From Nostoc sp. ATCC 43529 (GTDB lineage Bacteria; Cyanobacteriota; Cyanobacteriia; Cyanobacteriales; Nostocaceae): DNA of 64,000 nucleotides. The notes under the pieces are model-generated. The model saw nothing but the letters and a program-made list of their open reading frames with translations, made no database searches and was not told where the DNA came from. Shown piece after piece: positions 63,604-64,000 of this stretch; position 1 is the stretch's first letter, and every line of letters starts with the position of its first letter. Location of the stretch: positions 62,301-126,300 of the forward strand of contig LWTK01000030.1 of assembly GCA_003326205.1 (NCBI GenBank), read 5' to 3'. Position numbers and translations under genes: made by a program.

Positions 63604-63984
63604 CTAATCGCGTTGCAATCGTTTTAACTCTTCTTGCAGTTCTAGCACTTGTTGGCGTAATCCATCTACGTTGTCAGTTGATGCCTCTTTCACCGTTGGT
63701 TCTTCATCTTCCTCTAAAATTTCGATGCGGCGAGGTTCTGAAGGAGGTGTTTTTTCAGGATTTTCACCAGATGCTTGCGGTTGTTGGGCTTGCTTCATCA
63801 TATCTTCGACAAAGCGGCGGGCTTCTTCTGTGTTCATTTCGCCCTTGGCCACCATTTCGTCTGCCAGTTTTTGGACTTGCGATCGCAGTTCGGCTAATTT
63901 CCCCCCTGCTTTTTCGCCAGCGTAAGAAGCTAGTCCTACACCAAGGTAAAAAGCTTTTTGAACAATATCTCCAAAACCAGGCAT
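63604..63984 (-). CDS. Phasin-like coiled-coil protein
   Basis: 126 residues. The amino region (FGDIVQKAFYLGVGLASYAG then ELRSQVQKLADEMVAKGEMN and EARRFVEDMM) has the two-helix shape of phasin/PhaF-type proteins. The tail after a Pro/Glu linker is a coiled coil (DGLRQQVLELQEELKRLQRD). Phasins coat polyhydroxyalkanoate or other inclusions; here that is inference. The helix pattern returns at the front of the decarboxylase-like protein (53061-54311). A 16-base tail of the window follows. Confidence 0.65.
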   Translation of the reverse strand: MPGFGDIVQKAFYLGVGLASYAGEKAGGKLAELRSQVQKLADEMVAKGEMNTEEARRFVEDMMKQAQQPQASGENPEKTPPSEPRRIEILEEDEEPTVKEASTDNVDGLRQQVLELQEELKRLQRD

Positions 63985-64000
63985 TTCTCCTGAACGCTCC

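Noticed and set aside
1..64000. CRISPR array, prophage, rRNA or tRNA genes
   Set aside because: No regular repeat-spacer pattern, no phage structural or integrase genes and no tRNA-like T-loop/anticodon arrangement were recognised; tandem arrays present have no spacers.

Overview
The window reads as chromosomal DNA of a filamentous, probably heterocyst-forming cyanobacterium of the Nostoc/Anabaena/Calothrix type. Supporting signs seen directly are the many HIP1 octamers (GCGATCGC) inside and between genes, short heptanucleotide repeats at gene borders, Uma2 genes, multi-domain Ser/Thr-kinase/histidine-kinase fusion proteins and a SpkB-like kinase with pentapeptide repeats. No rRNA, tRNA, CRISPR array, transposase or phage gene was recognised.

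Layout. 1-323: amino-terminal part of a DUF4118 (KdpD-like) membrane sensor cut by the window edge. 968-10220: signalling block with a REC-PAS-GGDEF-EAL protein, a 2094-residue Ser/Thr kinase-AAA-GAF-PAS-GAF-histidine kinase and its likely partner response regulator. 10439-16303: MFS exporter, a short-chain dehydrogenase broken by one stop codon, bioF, ruvA, a decayed copy of a sucrose-phosphatase-like gene and its intact parent. 16648-22453: DNA maintenance block: xseB, an Uma2 gene, xseA, a three-gene operon ending in an HNH nuclease, and recA with a LexA-like box. 22669-29845: FHA protein, SpkB-like kinase, a squalene/phytoene-synthase-like protein and a FAD/Rieske oxidoreductase. 30662-35011: membrane hybrid histidine kinase. 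35235-39057: DUF2934 protein, a 21-bp tandem repeat array and an LRR-Roc-COR-TIR (ROCO) protein, the segment being flanked by inverted copies of a MITE-like element. 39281-47404: Uma2, RluA-type pseudouridine synthase, membrane protein, proline iminopeptidase, NUDIX, AraC regulator and divergent SDR.

47492-57665 holds a second giant Ser/Thr kinase-AAA-GAF-histidine kinase downstream of a cluster encoding a squalene-synthase-like enzyme, a 713-residue carotenoid-desaturase-like FAD protein and an acetoacetate-decarboxylase-like protein with a phasin-like amino terminus. That looks like an uncharacterised isoprenoid or lipid pathway. 58424-63984: Sun-family RNA methyltransferase, a DUF2157/GDYXXLXY membrane pair, small proteins, queF and a phasin-like protein.

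The two best candidates for an undescribed system are the TIR-ROCO segment (35.1-39.2 kb), which may be a nucleotide-signalling immune-type sensor, and the synthase/FAD/ADC cluster (53.1-57.7 kb). A third, weaker one is the coiled-coil/unknown/HNH operon (19.5-20.9 kb). A recurring theme is mobile small repeats: three coding regions carry in-frame, low-complexity repeat insertions, and several MITE-like elements with ATACCAATT-type ends are spread across the intergenic DNA. All names come from reading motifs in the translated sequence; no database search was possible.
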